The translations under genes and the position numbers were made by a program. Below are positions 15,814-24,208 of a stretch of DNA of 33,718 bases, in pieces. Origin of the DNA: Bacteroidales bacterium (GTDB lineage Bacteria; Bacteroidota; Bacteroidia; Bacteroidales; PWNQ01); the NCBI GenBank assembly GCA_021738505.1, contig JAIPBW010000035.1, positions 1 through 33,718 on the forward strand, read 5' to 3'. The notes beneath the pieces are model-generated. The model did no database searches and was not told where the DNA came from. It was given only the letters and a program-made list of their open reading frames with translations. How positions within the stretch are numbered: position 1 is the first letter of the stretch; every line of letters starts with the position of its first letter.

Positions 15814-16509
15814 TCAGGATATTTTAGCTTGCGCTCTGGCAATGTATTTTTCAATGTTTTCGCTTACAGGACTTTTGGGGTATTCTTTGTTGATGGTTTT
15901 ATATGTATCCAAAGCTTCTTTATAGTTATCCAGCATCTCGTAGGTAAGTCCTAACCGGAAAAGATGCTCAGCTGATGTGAAATCATTTTCCGAGGCTTCA
16001 GCAGCTTTTTTATAGTATTTTGCAGACTCTTCCAATTCTCCCTTTTCCATGTAGGCATTCGCTATATTACCTAAGGCCATTGGTTTAACCATCTCGTCCT
16101 CGGAATTGAATTTCTTCAAATGCTCAATGGCCTGGTCGTACTGCTCTAATTTTAAAAATGAAACACCGGCATAATAATGGGCCAGGTTACCGGACTTTGT
16201 ATTCCCGTATTCATCAATAATGTCCAAAAAACCCATATAAGATCCGTCGCCATGAAGGGCACGATCCAGAGAATCTTTTTCAAAATATTGCTCGGCCATA
16301 AACATTTCTTCCTGAGCCTGACGTTCATTGGGCATGGCTATATAACGCTGATATCCCATAACTGCCAGTACTAAAACAGCTATACCGATAACGCTGTATA
16401 ATAAAACGTTTTTGTTATCTTCAATAAACTGTTCGGTTTTGGATAGTGCATCTTCTACAGCTACCAAATTTTCATCACCTTGTTCGGTTTTCTTCTTTTT
16501 ATTTGCCAT
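15814..16509 (-). CDS. Membrane-anchored tetratricopeptide repeat protein (YfgM-like topology)
   Basis: This 231-residue protein has a Lys-rich cytoplasmic N terminus, one transmembrane helix (about 35-55) and a periplasmic domain with TPR units. Examples are NLAHYYAGVSFLKLEQYDQAI, ALGNIANAYMEKGELEESA and HLFRLGLTYEMLDNYKEAL. The layout resembles YfgM/ancillary translocon TPR proteins, which assist folding outside the inner membrane; that role is inference. It is the first gene of the unit TPR-ribH(-fmt) and is divergent from recF. A -7 box lies at 16530-16537 on its strand. Confidence 0.82.
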   Translation of the reverse strand: MANKKKKTEQGDENLVAVEDALSKTEQFIEDNKNVLLYSVIGIAVLVLAVMGYQRYIAMPNERQAQEEMFMAEQYFEKDSLDRALHGDGSYMGFLDIIDEYGNTKSGNLAHYYAGVSFLKLEQYDQAIEHLKKFNSEDEMVKPMALGNIANAYMEKGELEESAKYYKKAAEASENDFTSAEHLFRLGLTYEMLDNYKEALDTYKTINKEYPKSPVSENIEKYIARAQAKIS

Positions 16510-16529
16510 AGGGTTTCTATTTTAGTTTG

Positions 16530-16537
16530 CAAAAGTA
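16530..16537 (-). promoter_or_regulatory. Putative -7 box of the TPR-ribH unit
   Basis: On the minus strand TACTTTTG matches TAnnTTTG, 20 nt upstream of the TPR protein start. The -33 element is weak. Confidence 0.45.
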
Positions 16538-16600
16538 CGTAATTTTCTCAAATTATTAAATAATTTTGTTGATACATCTTTTAAAACTTTTTATTGAGTC

Positions 16601-17707
16601 ATGATTATAGAAAAGATTGAACTGGCGAACTTTAAAAATTATACTCAGGCTGAAATTGAATTTTCTGCCCGCGTAAATTGTTTTTTAGGCCCCAACGGAG
16701 CAGGAAAAACCAATATTTTGGATGCATTATATTATTTATCTTTTTGTAAAAGCTATTTTAATCCTGTTGACTCGCAAAATATTAAACGTGGGGAAGAGTA
16801 CTTCCGGGTATCCGGTGTCTACAGGAAAAACGGAAGTTCTCCTGATACTTTGCAGGTGCTAATGAAACGTAATCACCGAAAGCAGGTGAAACGGAACAAC
16901 AAAGAATATGACCGTTTGGCCGATCATATCGGGTTGTATCCTTTAGTGATGGTTACACCTTCGGATAATGGATTAATTCATCATGGGAGTGAAGAGAGAA
17001 GAAAATTTATTGACGGCATCATTTCCCAATTTGACAAAAATTATTTGAATGTGTTATTGAATTATAACAAAGCAATCCAACAAAGGAATGCCTTGTTAAA
17101 ATCTTTTGCCGAAAAAGGAAGTTATGATCCTTTGAGTATTGATATTTGGGATCAAAAGCTGATCCGGCTGGCACCGCAAATTCAAGCTGCACGGAAATCG
17201 TTTATAGATTCCTTTATCCCTGTGTTTGAGAAATATTTTCGATTTATAGCCGGAAGTAACGAAAGTGCAAAACTGAAATTTGAAAGTCAGTTGAATAATC
17301 AGACAATGGAGCATTTGCTTAAACAACATAATGATAAAGACCGAATATTAAAATATACTACTGTAGGACCGCATAAGGATGATTTTGAATTCGAAATCAA
17401 TGGATTTCCTTTGAAGAAATTCGGTTCCCAGGGGCAGCAGAAATCATTTGTTGTTGCTGCTAAACTTGCGCAGTATGAGCATATAAAAAATGTAAAAGGG
17501 TATAATCCAATCATTTTAATGGATGATATTTTTGATAAACTTGATCAAAAGCGAGTGGAACAGATTATGGTTTTAGTGTCAGAGAATAATTTCGGGCAGA
17601 TTTTCATTACCGATACGCAACAGGAGCGCATAGAGGCCGCCTTTGAGAATATAAATACGGACAAACGGTTTTTTTACGTTGAAAATGCAGGACTAACCCA
17701 ACTATAG
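16601..17707 (+). CDS. recF: DNA replication and repair protein RecF
   Basis: RecF is an SMC/ABC-like ATPase that loads RecA with RecOR at single-strand gaps. The 368-residue protein has the N-terminal pattern ELANFKNY, Walker A GPNGAGKT (30-37), the mid-protein VMVTPSDNGLIHHGSEERRK block, the signature SQGQQKSF and Walker B IILMDDIFDKLD. The length is normal. It is divergent from the TPR gene and followed after 2 bp by a DUF721 gene and then recQ, giving a small DNA-maintenance cluster. Confidence 0.97.
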   Translation: MIIEKIELANFKNYTQAEIEFSARVNCFLGPNGAGKTNILDALYYLSFCKSYFNPVDSQNIKRGEEYFRVSGVYRKNGSSPDTLQVLMKRNHRKQVKRNNKEYDRLADHIGLYPLVMVTPSDNGLIHHGSEERRKFIDGIISQFDKNYLNVLLNYNKAIQQRNALLKSFAEKGSYDPLSIDIWDQKLIRLAPQIQAARKSFIDSFIPVFEKYFRFIAGSNESAKLKFESQLNNQTMEHLLKQHNDKDRILKYTTVGPHKDDFEFEINGFPLKKFGSQGQQKSFVVAAKLAQYEHIKNVKGYNPIILMDDIFDKLDQKRVEQIMVLVSENNFGQIFITDTQQERIEAAFENINTDKRFFYVENAGLTQL

Positions 17708-17709
17708 TT

Positions 17710-18003
17710 ATGAAGAAAAAAGATAATCAGCAAAATTTAGGGGATGTTGTCAAACAATTGATCGAATATTATGGATTAAGTCCAAAACTGGATGAAATTA
17801 ATATCGGTCATGTATGGGATAAACACATGAGCAAGATGATTATACGCCATACACGGAATCTGTATTTGAATAAAAAAACGCTGATTATTGAAATGGATTC
17901 GGCAGCTTTGCGAAGCGAATTAAGCTATGGGAAGGAGCAGATTAAGAATATGATCAATAAAGAGCTTGGTAAACAAGTTGTTGAAGAAGTTATCGTACGA
18001 TAG
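17710..18003 (+). CDS. DUF721 protein, DciA-like
   Basis: This 97-residue protein matches DUF721, the family of DciA, a predicted or proven operator of the replicative helicase in bacteria without DnaC or DnaI. Visible family features are an N-terminal VVKQLIEYYGLSPKLDE region, the Trp/His pattern VWDKHM, and the KH-like stretch with LIIEMDSAALRSELSYGK. It begins 2 bp after the recF stop, a neighbourhood typical of DciA-like genes. The helicase-loading role is inferred from the family and was not shown for this sequence. Confidence 0.82.
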   Translation: MKKKDNQQNLGDVVKQLIEYYGLSPKLDEINIGHVWDKHMSKMIIRHTRNLYLNKKTLIIEMDSAALRSELSYGKEQIKNMINKELGKQVVEEVIVR

Positions 18004-18017
18004 TTAGTATATTGAAA

Positions 18018-18048
18018 TTGCCTGTTTGGCAGGATTTTCTTATCTTTA
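18018..18048 (+). promoter_or_regulatory. Putative recQ promoter (TTG-N20-TATCTTTA)
   Basis: TTG at 18018-18020 is followed after 20 nt by TATCTTTA at 18041-18048, one base off the -7 consensus. The RecQ ATG at 18053 is so close that the transcript would have almost no leader. Confidence 0.45.
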
Positions 18049-18052
18049 TAAA

Positions 18053-19966
18053 ATGGCAGATCAGGATATTCATAAAATTCTGTATAATCATTGGGGTTAT
18101 AAAGCATTTCGCCCTTTGCAGGAGGACATTATTCGTTCGGTGTTGGAGGGCAATGATACTTTAGCTTTGCTTCCGACAGGCGGCGGAAAGTCTGTTTGTT
18201 TTCAGGTTCCGGCGTTGGCACGTGAAGGTTTATGTCTTGTAATTACCCCGCTGATAGCTTTAATGAAAGACCAGGTGCAACATCTGAAAAAGCGAAACAT
18301 TAAAGCAGCAGCTGTATACAGCGGAATGACAACACGAGAGATTGATGTAACCCTGGAAAATGCGACCAAAGGGGAACTTAAGTTTTTGTATTGTTCGCCT
18401 GAGCGCTTACAAACTGAGATGTTCCGGGAGCGTCTTTCCCGCATGAATATTAATTTACTTGCCGTAGATGAATCGCACTGTATATCGCAATGGGGATATG
18501 ATTTTCGTCCTCCTTATCTGAAAATTGCCGATATCCGGCCTGAAATTCCGGATGTTCCGGTTTTGGCGCTTACCGCTACTGCTACACCTGATGTTGTTAA
18601 AGATATACAGGAAAAACTTCGGTTTCCTCAGAAAAATGTGTTCCAAAAGAGTTTTGAACGAAAAAATCTGACTTATGTTGTTCAGCATGAGGAGGACAAG
18701 TTTCGCCGTTTACTGAGAGTGATCAACCGCGTGAGGGGTACGGGGATTGTCTATGTGAGGAATCGACGCAAAACCCGCGAAATAGCTCAGTGGCTGCAAA
18801 AACAAAATATTAAAGCTGATTATTATCATGCAGGACTTAACCAAAAGACCCGGGAACAAAGACAAGAGGAATGGATGAAAGGAATTACCCACGTTATAGT
18901 TTCTACAAATGCCTTTGGAATGGGGATCGACAAACCCAATGTGCGTTTTGTAGTGCACATGGATGTGCCTGATAATCTGGAGGCTTATTTTCAGGAAGCC
19001 GGAAGAGCCGGACGGGACCAAAAGCAAGCCTGGGCGGTGTTGTTATTTAATAATGCCGATTTGATTGATGCGGAGCGCTTTTATGAAATGGCTTTTCCTG
19101 AGCTTGATACGATAGAAAATATTTATAATTCCCTTGGAAATTATTTTCAGATTCCCGTCGGAACAGGTATGAATACTTCTTTTGTTTTTGATCTGAACAC
19201 TTTTGCCAGCACGTACAATTTTAAACCTGTCATTGTTTTTAATGCCCTGTCGTTTTTAGAAAAAGAAGGGTACATATTATTAAGTGATGCCTTACGCGAA
19301 AGATCAAAGCTTCACATTCTGTTAAATCGAACGGATTTGTATAAGTTTCAGGTTCGCGAGGCTTATTACGATCCTTTTATAAAAATTCTTTTACGTTCCT
19401 ATCCGGGATTGTTTTCGGATTATATCAGTATTAACGAAACTGAAATTGCGCATCGTGCCCGTTTGACAGTAGACAAGGTGATGAAAATATTGCAGCGGTT
19501 ACAGCAAATGAATGTTTTGGAATATCAACCCAAAACAGAAAAGCCACAACTCGTATTCACTACACATCGCCATAATACGAAAGACCTGAATATTTCAAAG
19601 GAGGTGTATAAAGATCGTAAAGAAGCTGCCAGAAAAAGACTGGATGCAGTGAAAGACTATGTGACCTCCGAAACGCGATGCAGAAGCCAGATGCTACTCA
19701 GTTATTTCGGAGAAAAAGATGCACATCGTTGCGGGAAGTGTGATGTTTGCCGAAAACGTAATAAATTACAACTGTCCGAATATGAGTTTGATCTGGTGCT
19801 GGAACGAATCAAACCGGAGCTTGATCAAAAGAGCCTTACCCTGGAAGAAATAGTGAAGATTGCCGATATCAACAATGAAAACAAAGTGCTAAAAGTTCTT
19901 CAGTGGTTATTAGAGCATAATAAAATCAATAAAGATGGAATTTATTATTCCTGGGAGAAGCAATGA
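18053..19966 (+). CDS. recQ: ATP-dependent DNA helicase RecQ
   Basis: RecQ unwinds DNA 3'-5' during recombination and fork repair. Numbers are from the ATG at 18053 (637 residues): Q-motif region FRPLQEDII (19-27), Walker A PTGGGKS (41-47), DESH box (139-142), the helicase C motif QEAGRAGRD, and a RecQ-type zinc site built from CRSQ and CGKCDVC. A winged-helix region follows, and the protein ends with a second helix-turn-helix-like tail. I see no HRDC domain. The frame is open to a TTG at 18026, but the ATG matches the family N terminus better. It follows the DciA-like gene closely and ends at a long non-coding gap. Confidence 0.95.
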   Translation: MADQDIHKILYNHWGYKAFRPLQEDIIRSVLEGNDTLALLPTGGGKSVCFQVPALAREGLCLVITPLIALMKDQVQHLKKRNIKAAAVYSGMTTREIDVTLENATKGELKFLYCSPERLQTEMFRERLSRMNINLLAVDESHCISQWGYDFRPPYLKIADIRPEIPDVPVLALTATATPDVVKDIQEKLRFPQKNVFQKSFERKNLTYVVQHEEDKFRRLLRVINRVRGTGIVYVRNRRKTREIAQWLQKQNIKADYYHAGLNQKTREQRQEEWMKGITHVIVSTNAFGMGIDKPNVRFVVHMDVPDNLEAYFQEAGRAGRDQKQAWAVLLFNNADLIDAERFYEMAFPELDTIENIYNSLGNYFQIPVGTGMNTSFVFDLNTFASTYNFKPVIVFNALSFLEKEGYILLSDALRERSKLHILLNRTDLYKFQVREAYYDPFIKILLRSYPGLFSDYISINETEIAHRARLTVDKVMKILQRLQQMNVLEYQPKTEKPQLVFTTHRHNTKDLNISKEVYKDRKEAARKRLDAVKDYVTSETRCRSQMLLSYFGEKDAHRCGKCDVCRKRNKLQLSEYEFDLVLERIKPELDQKSLTLEEIVKIADINNENKVLKVLQWLLEHNKINKDGIYYSWEKQ

Positions 19967-20304
19967 TTTTATTTTTTTGTTTAGCGTTAAATGTCACACA
20001 ACAAAATTTGCTTCCTTGTTGCCAGAATTCAATATCTTAAATAAGCAACATAATGTCGCCGGTTTCCGAAAGTTTCGGAAATGTAAAAGGTACTAAAGCT
20101 TTAAAATCGTACCTTCTTAGTGTCATTCTCTTCGTTTCTTAAGTCGCTAAAGTCGATAGCTTTATTGATGCCACTGCCTTCAATGCTGTATATAAGGTCG
20201 CCACGACGCTGTCAGGAGCTTCGCACGCTGACAGGTCTTTGTATATCTCCTGAGAAAACAATACGATAACACATCACCCCGGACATAAATACAATATGAA
20301 TGTG
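19967..20304. other. 338-bp gap between convergent recQ and trmD holding three palindromes
   Basis: No reading frame of note is present. Three dyads stand out. TTTCCG/CGGAAA lies in 20063-20081. AAGGTAC/GTACCTT (20087-20093 with 20109-20115) encloses the palindrome TAAAGCTTTA. CTGTCAG/CTGACAG (20209-20215 with 20228-20234) extends through GAC/GTC. The last resembles extragenic palindromes seen in Bacteroidota. The gap may contain a repeat remnant, paired terminators or a small RNA; nothing decides between these. Confidence 0.55.
20209..20234. repeat. Extragenic palindrome CTGTCAG-N12-CTGACAG
   Basis: Seven perfect base pairs around a 12-nt loop, extendable by GAC (20205-20207) with GTC (20235-20237) across a one-base bulge. 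There is no T run, so it is not an obvious terminator. It has the appearance of a REP-like element. Confidence 0.55.
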
Positions 20305-20979
20305 CTATTTCAGGAGATCAGGCCTTCTTTCCCGCGTAATTCTCTCCGCTTGTTCATTTCTCCATTCGTCAATTTTTTGGTGATTTCCGGAAAGTAATAT
20401 GTCCGGTACTTTATGCCCTTTATATTCTAATGGTTTGGTGTATAAAGGCGGAGCCAGTAAACCATCCTGAAATGAGTCGGAGAGAGCGGACGTTTCATTA
20501 CCAAGGACACCCGGGATGAGGCGAACAATAGCATCAGTAAAAACAGCAGCTGCCAGCTCGCCGCCCGAGAGCACATAATCCCCGACTGAAAGTTCTTTGG
20601 TGACGTAAATGTCACGAATACGCTGGTCGATACCTTTATAATGTCCACATAGAATTATGATATTGGAACAAGTCGATAACCGGTTGGCCTCTTGCTGGTT
20701 AAACTGTTCACTATCCGGAGTGGTATAAATGATCTCATCATACGCTCGTTCTTTAAGCAGGGGATCAATAATTGCAGCTACCGGTTCTATACGCATAACC
20801 ATCCCGGCTCCGCCGCCATAAGGATAATCGTCGATGCTTCCGTATTTATTTACCGGGTATTCCCTGGGGTTATGGAAATATATTTCTACTTTCTCTCTTT
20901 CTTTTGCCCTTTTAATGATCGAATGACTGAATGGTCCTTCAAACATTTCCGGAAATATGGTTATAATATCTATTCGCAT
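20305..20979 (-). CDS. trmD: tRNA (guanine-N1-)-methyltransferase
   Basis: TrmD makes m1G37 next to the anticodon and prevents +1 frameshifting; it is essential in most bacteria. The 224-residue SPOUT enzyme starts [13 protein letters not shown], has [24 protein letters not shown] and the knot [13 protein letters not shown], then [11 protein letters not shown] and the closing RRPDLLK. It is complete and of normal length. It is transcribed after arfB on the same strand with a 76-bp gap, away from the usual rpsP-rimM-rplS cluster, which is common in Bacteroidota. Confidence 0.97.
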   Translation of the reverse strand: MRIDIITIFPEMFEGPFSHSIIKRAKEREKVEIYFHNPREYPVNKYGSIDDYPYGGGAGMVMRIEPVAAIIDPLLKERAYDEIIYTTPDSEQFNQQEANRLSTCSNIIILCGHYKGIDQRIRDIYVTKELSVGDYVLSGGELAAAVFTDAIVRLIPGVLGNETSALSDSFQDGLLAPPLYTKPLEYKGHKVPDILLSGNHQKIDEWRNEQAERITRERRPDLLK

Positions 20980-21055
20980 GATTAGCTTTTTTGCAAAAAT
21001 ATCCTTTATTTGGCAATCTTTGTTTGATACAAATCGTCAAATATTATCCAAAGCA

Positions 21056-21475
21056 TTACGATTTTGTATCTTCCGGAGGTTTACGTAAATTTTTCTTCTC
21101 CGATTGTTGCTTCTTTTCTTCCAGGCGTTTCTCTTTAACCTTTCGGGGTGGTTTGGTTTTTTTACGCTTTTTAGCCGGTGTTAAAGCTTTGTCTATAAGT
21201 GTATAAAATTTGTCAAGCGCATCTTCACGATTTAAAAGCTGTGAGCGACTATCCTGAGAAGTAATCAGCAATTCATCACTCTGGGTAACCATAGATTGCA
21301 GCTTTTCCCGGATTTTCTCTTTTTCTTCATCATTAAGTTTACGGGAAGGCCCGATAGGAAAACGTAGCTGAATTTTAGTGTTTGATTTATTGACATGCTG
21401 ACCGCCGGGACCACTGCTTTGTATGGCCTTTATCTCACATTCATCTTCTAGTTGCCTGTTACGGATTGATGTCAT
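21056..21475 (-). CDS. arfB: Alternative ribosome-rescue factor ArfB (release-factor-like peptidyl hydrolase)
   Basis: ArfB (YaeJ) hydrolyses peptidyl-tRNA on ribosomes stalled at the end of broken mRNAs. The 139-residue protein carries the GGQ catalytic motif in SGPGGQHVNKSNTKIQLRF (GGQ at 24-26), lacks the codon-recognition domains of RF1 and RF2, and ends in a strongly basic tail (about 105-139, Lys/Arg-rich) that in the family lies in the mRNA entry channel. Length and layout fit ArfB rather than a full release factor. It sits upstream of trmD on the same strand, so both may be on one transcript of translation-quality genes. Confidence 0.93.
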   Translation of the reverse strand: MTSIRNRQLEDECEIKAIQSSGPGGQHVNKSNTKIQLRFPIGPSRKLNDEEKEKIREKLQSMVTQSDELLITSQDSRSQLLNREDALDKFYTLIDKALTPAKKRKKTKPPRKVKEKRLEEKKQQSEKKNLRKPPEDTKS

Positions 21476-21601
21476 AATTGAAATTTTGATCTCCGGTTTT
21501 TGTATACACTATTCTCTATTACTTAGAATAAAAAACAAAATTAAAATTATTGTCTGATGCAACAACAAGTTTTTTAGAAAAAAACCATTGATTTTCTTGT
21601 A

Positions 21602-21633
21602 TTTGCCTCTGATTTTATGTATTTTTAATATTG
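21602..21633 (+). promoter_or_regulatory. Promoter of the helix-hairpin-helix gene (TTTG-N20-TAATATTG)
   Basis: TTTG (21602-21605) is followed after 20 nt by TAATATTG (21626-21633), one base off the -7 consensus. The start codon is 13 nt downstream, so the leader is very short. Confidence 0.55.
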
Positions 21634-21646
21634 CAAAAAGGATGCA

Positions 21647-22570
21647 ATGGAGGAATTTAACTGGAAAGATTTATTTGCTTTTACAAAAAAGGAACGAAGT
21701 GGAATAATAACACTGGCAATTCTTATTCTGCTTTCGATTGCAGCCAGGGTGCTTTTACCCCAATGGACGGATCAAGAAGTTCAAATAAGCAAACATGCCC
21801 TGCAAAGAATGGATTCGTTGCAGCAAAATATAACTACGATTCAAAAGGAGAAAGCGAAACAGTATTCTTATGAAAAATCCTTTAAGAGCAAGAGTGTTGA
21901 AAATAAAGACAAACCGTTGAATCCTTTTCCTTTTGATCCTAATAAACTTGACAAATCAGGATGGAAGAAAATGGGTTTTTCCTCTTCTGACGCGGATATG
22001 ATTATGAAATATAAAAATGCAGGAGGCACCTTTAGAAAGAAAGAGGATGTTAAAAAACTTTATTGCGTTGACGATCAAAAGTATAATAAACTGAAAGGGT
22101 ATATCCGTATTGATACATCTGAATTTTACAACGAAAGGATAACAAAAAAAGAATATGAAAAACCTTCATTTGATAAAGTCATTGATTTAAATAAAGCGGA
22201 TACGGTTGATCTTGTGGAAGTCCCGGGGATAGGGCCTTTTTATGCCAGACAGATTTTAAAGTATCGTTCCGCTTTGGGAGGGTATGTAAATAAACGTCAG
22301 ATAAAAGAAGTTTATGGACTGGAAGATAAGTATCAGCAGTTTCTTTCTTATTTTAAAGTTGATACATTGATAACAAGGCCCATAAAAATAAATACGGCTG
22401 AATATTATGATATTTTAGCTCATCCTTATATCGATAAAAGACTTGCCTATCAAATTACGGAATATCGTCGTACGAAAGGTGATTTTCAGTCATCTGAAGA
22501 TTTAAAAAAGATTAATCAAATCTCTGATTCTCTTATTCGGAAAATAGAACCATATATATCTACCGATTGA
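21647..22570 (+). CDS. Membrane-anchored helix-hairpin-helix (ComEA-like) protein
   Basis: This 307-residue protein has one transmembrane helix near the N terminus (about 19-37), a charged linker and three helix-hairpin-helix units. These start near FDPNKLDKSGWKKMGF, near IDLNKADTVDLVEVPGIGP and near IKINTAEYYDILAHPYIDK. The middle unit has the canonical VPGIGP hairpin of ComEA/DNA-binding HhH proteins. The topology puts the HhH part outside the inner membrane, as in DNA-uptake receptor ComEA. A role in DNA binding or uptake is inference, since no other com genes are in the window. Such triple-unit proteins are common and mostly uncharacterised in Bacteroidota. Confidence 0.82.
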   Translation: MEEFNWKDLFAFTKKERSGIITLAILILLSIAARVLLPQWTDQEVQISKHALQRMDSLQQNITTIQKEKAKQYSYEKSFKSKSVENKDKPLNPFPFDPNKLDKSGWKKMGFSSSDADMIMKYKNAGGTFRKKEDVKKLYCVDDQKYNKLKGYIRIDTSEFYNERITKKEYEKPSFDKVIDLNKADTVDLVEVPGIGPFYARQILKYRSALGGYVNKRQIKEVYGLEDKYQQFLSYFKVDTLITRPIKINTAEYYDILAHPYIDKRLAYQITEYRRTKGDFQSSEDLKKINQISDSLIRKIEPYISTD

Positions 22571-22609
22571 TTTTATTTATTTTTTTATTTTAGCCGAAAA
22601 TAGAGAGCA

Positions 22610-24073
22610 ATGAGTAAGACGAATATTTTCCGTCGCTACAGTCGCACTTTTTGGACGGCAAATACCATGGAGTTGTTTGAGCGCTGGGCATGGTACGGCA
22701 TGTTTATGCTTTTGGCATTATATCTGACAGGTTCTAAAGATGAAGGTGCCCTGGGATTTACGCAGGTTCAAAAAGGCAGGCTAATGGGCCCTGTAGTTGC
22801 GATTTTGTATTTTTTGCCTTTAATCACAGGGGCTATTGCCGACCGGTATGGATTTAAAAAAGTGCTGATCGTTTCATATACCATCATGGCATCAGGCTAT
22901 ATCATGCTGGCTTATATCCAGGATTATACTTTGTTCTACATTGCTTTTTTATGGCTGGCCATAGGCGCATCTCTGTTTAAACCTGTAATTACTGCAACGA
23001 TAGCCAAAACAACTGATTCAAAAACTTCTTCAGTTGGTTTTGGCTTGTTTTATATGATGGTTAATCTTGGTGCTTTCATTGGCCCTATTGTAGCATCAAA
23101 AATGCGGGTTTTTTCATGGCAAACGGTTTTCTGGATATCTGCCGGAGTTATTATTTTGAACATGATTTTGGTTTTATTGATTTATAAAGAACCCAAAAGG
23201 GAACTTAGTGAAGAGCCTTTAATGAAGTCAATAAAAACAATGTTTAATAATGTATGGCTGGCCGTTAAAGATTTGAAATTCTTGTTGTTTCTGATCATTA
23301 TCATCGGATTTTGGTCCATGTATAACCAACTATTTTACACCTTGCCTGTTTTTATTGATCAGTGGATGGATACGAGTTTGGTTTATGACTTCTTATATTC
23401 TGTTTCTCCCGGTCTGGCTAATGCTATTGGTACGTCGGAAGGTATTGTGGAGCCGGAGATCATGACCAACCTTGATGCAATGTATATTGTGTTGTTCCAG
23501 GTTCTGATTTCTACTTTGGTTATGCGGTTTCGCCCTCTGACAGCCATGACTTCCGGAATTGTAGTTGCCTCTTTCGGTCTGGCTCTCTCTTTTGCCACCA
23601 ATAATCCTTTTTATCTGGTCTTTTCTTTGTTTATTTTTGCAGTGGGCGAAATGTCCAGTTCTCCCAAAATCAATGAGTATATCGGGAAAATTGCTCCTAA
23701 GGATAAAGTGGCACTTTATATGGGCGCATCGTTTATTCCAATGGCCGGAGGGAATTTGATCGCGGGATATATTTCAGGGGATGTTTATGGAAAGATGTCG
23801 GATAAAATTAATTTATTAAGGACTGATCTGATTGAAAAGGGGATTAATGTTCCACAGTTGAGTGCCGATTTTACTCAAAATGATTTATTAAAGTTAGGTG
23901 CTCAGAAGTTACAAATGACTCAGCAGGAATTGACTACGTATCTATGGAATAATTATCAGCCGGGAAAGATATGGGTTGTTTTGCTTGCCATCGGACTTAC
24001 TACTGCATTAGCTTTGTTCTTGTATGATTATTTTTTGATGAGAAGCTCCGGACAAAAAACTCAGCAAATTTAA
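22610..24073 (+). CDS. POT/PTR-family proton-coupled peptide transporter (MFS)
   Basis: This 487-residue integral inner-membrane protein has about 12-14 hydrophobic helices. The first helix contains ELFERWAWYGMF, the E-x-x-E-R-F/W pattern of proton-coupled oligopeptide transporters, and the GAIADRYGFKK loop is the MFS motif A. A long periplasmic or cytoplasmic insert with many charged residues (about 395-450) sits before the last helix. It probably imports di- or tripeptides, although some family members move other substrates. It follows the HhH gene by 39 bp on the same strand. Confidence 0.85.
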   Translation: MSKTNIFRRYSRTFWTANTMELFERWAWYGMFMLLALYLTGSKDEGALGFTQVQKGRLMGPVVAILYFLPLITGAIADRYGFKKVLIVSYTIMASGYIMLAYIQDYTLFYIAFLWLAIGASLFKPVITATIAKTTDSKTSSVGFGLFYMMVNLGAFIGPIVASKMRVFSWQTVFWISAGVIILNMILVLLIYKEPKRELSEEPLMKSIKTMFNNVWLAVKDLKFLLFLIIIIGFWSMYNQLFYTLPVFIDQWMDTSLVYDFLYSVSPGLANAIGTSEGIVEPEIMTNLDAMYIVLFQVLISTLVMRFRPLTAMTSGIVVASFGLALSFATNNPFYLVFSLFIFAVGEMSSSPKINEYIGKIAPKDKVALYMGASFIPMAGGNLIAGYISGDVYGKMSDKINLLRTDLIEKGINVPQLSADFTQNDLLKLGAQKLQMTQQELTTYLWNNYQPGKIWVVLLAIGLTTALALFLYDYFLMRSSGQKTQQI

Positions 24074-24208
24074 GAGTATGATGTAAACAATTGATTGAGT
24101 GATGTGCAGTTTAATTTTTTATGTGAACACAAGTGAGAGTAAAAATGTTTAATACCTATTCCATAATAGCCCGATACTAATCTCGGACTTATTATTTGCC
24201 AATATGTT

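Noticed and set aside
15810-15854. ATG at 15854 as the ribH start
   Set aside because: It would overlap the upstream TPR gene by 41 bp; the ATG at 15809 fits family length and the coupled spacing.
20692-21206. Plus-strand open frames across trmD and arfB
   Set aside because: They are antisense shadows of conserved genes with random-looking composition.
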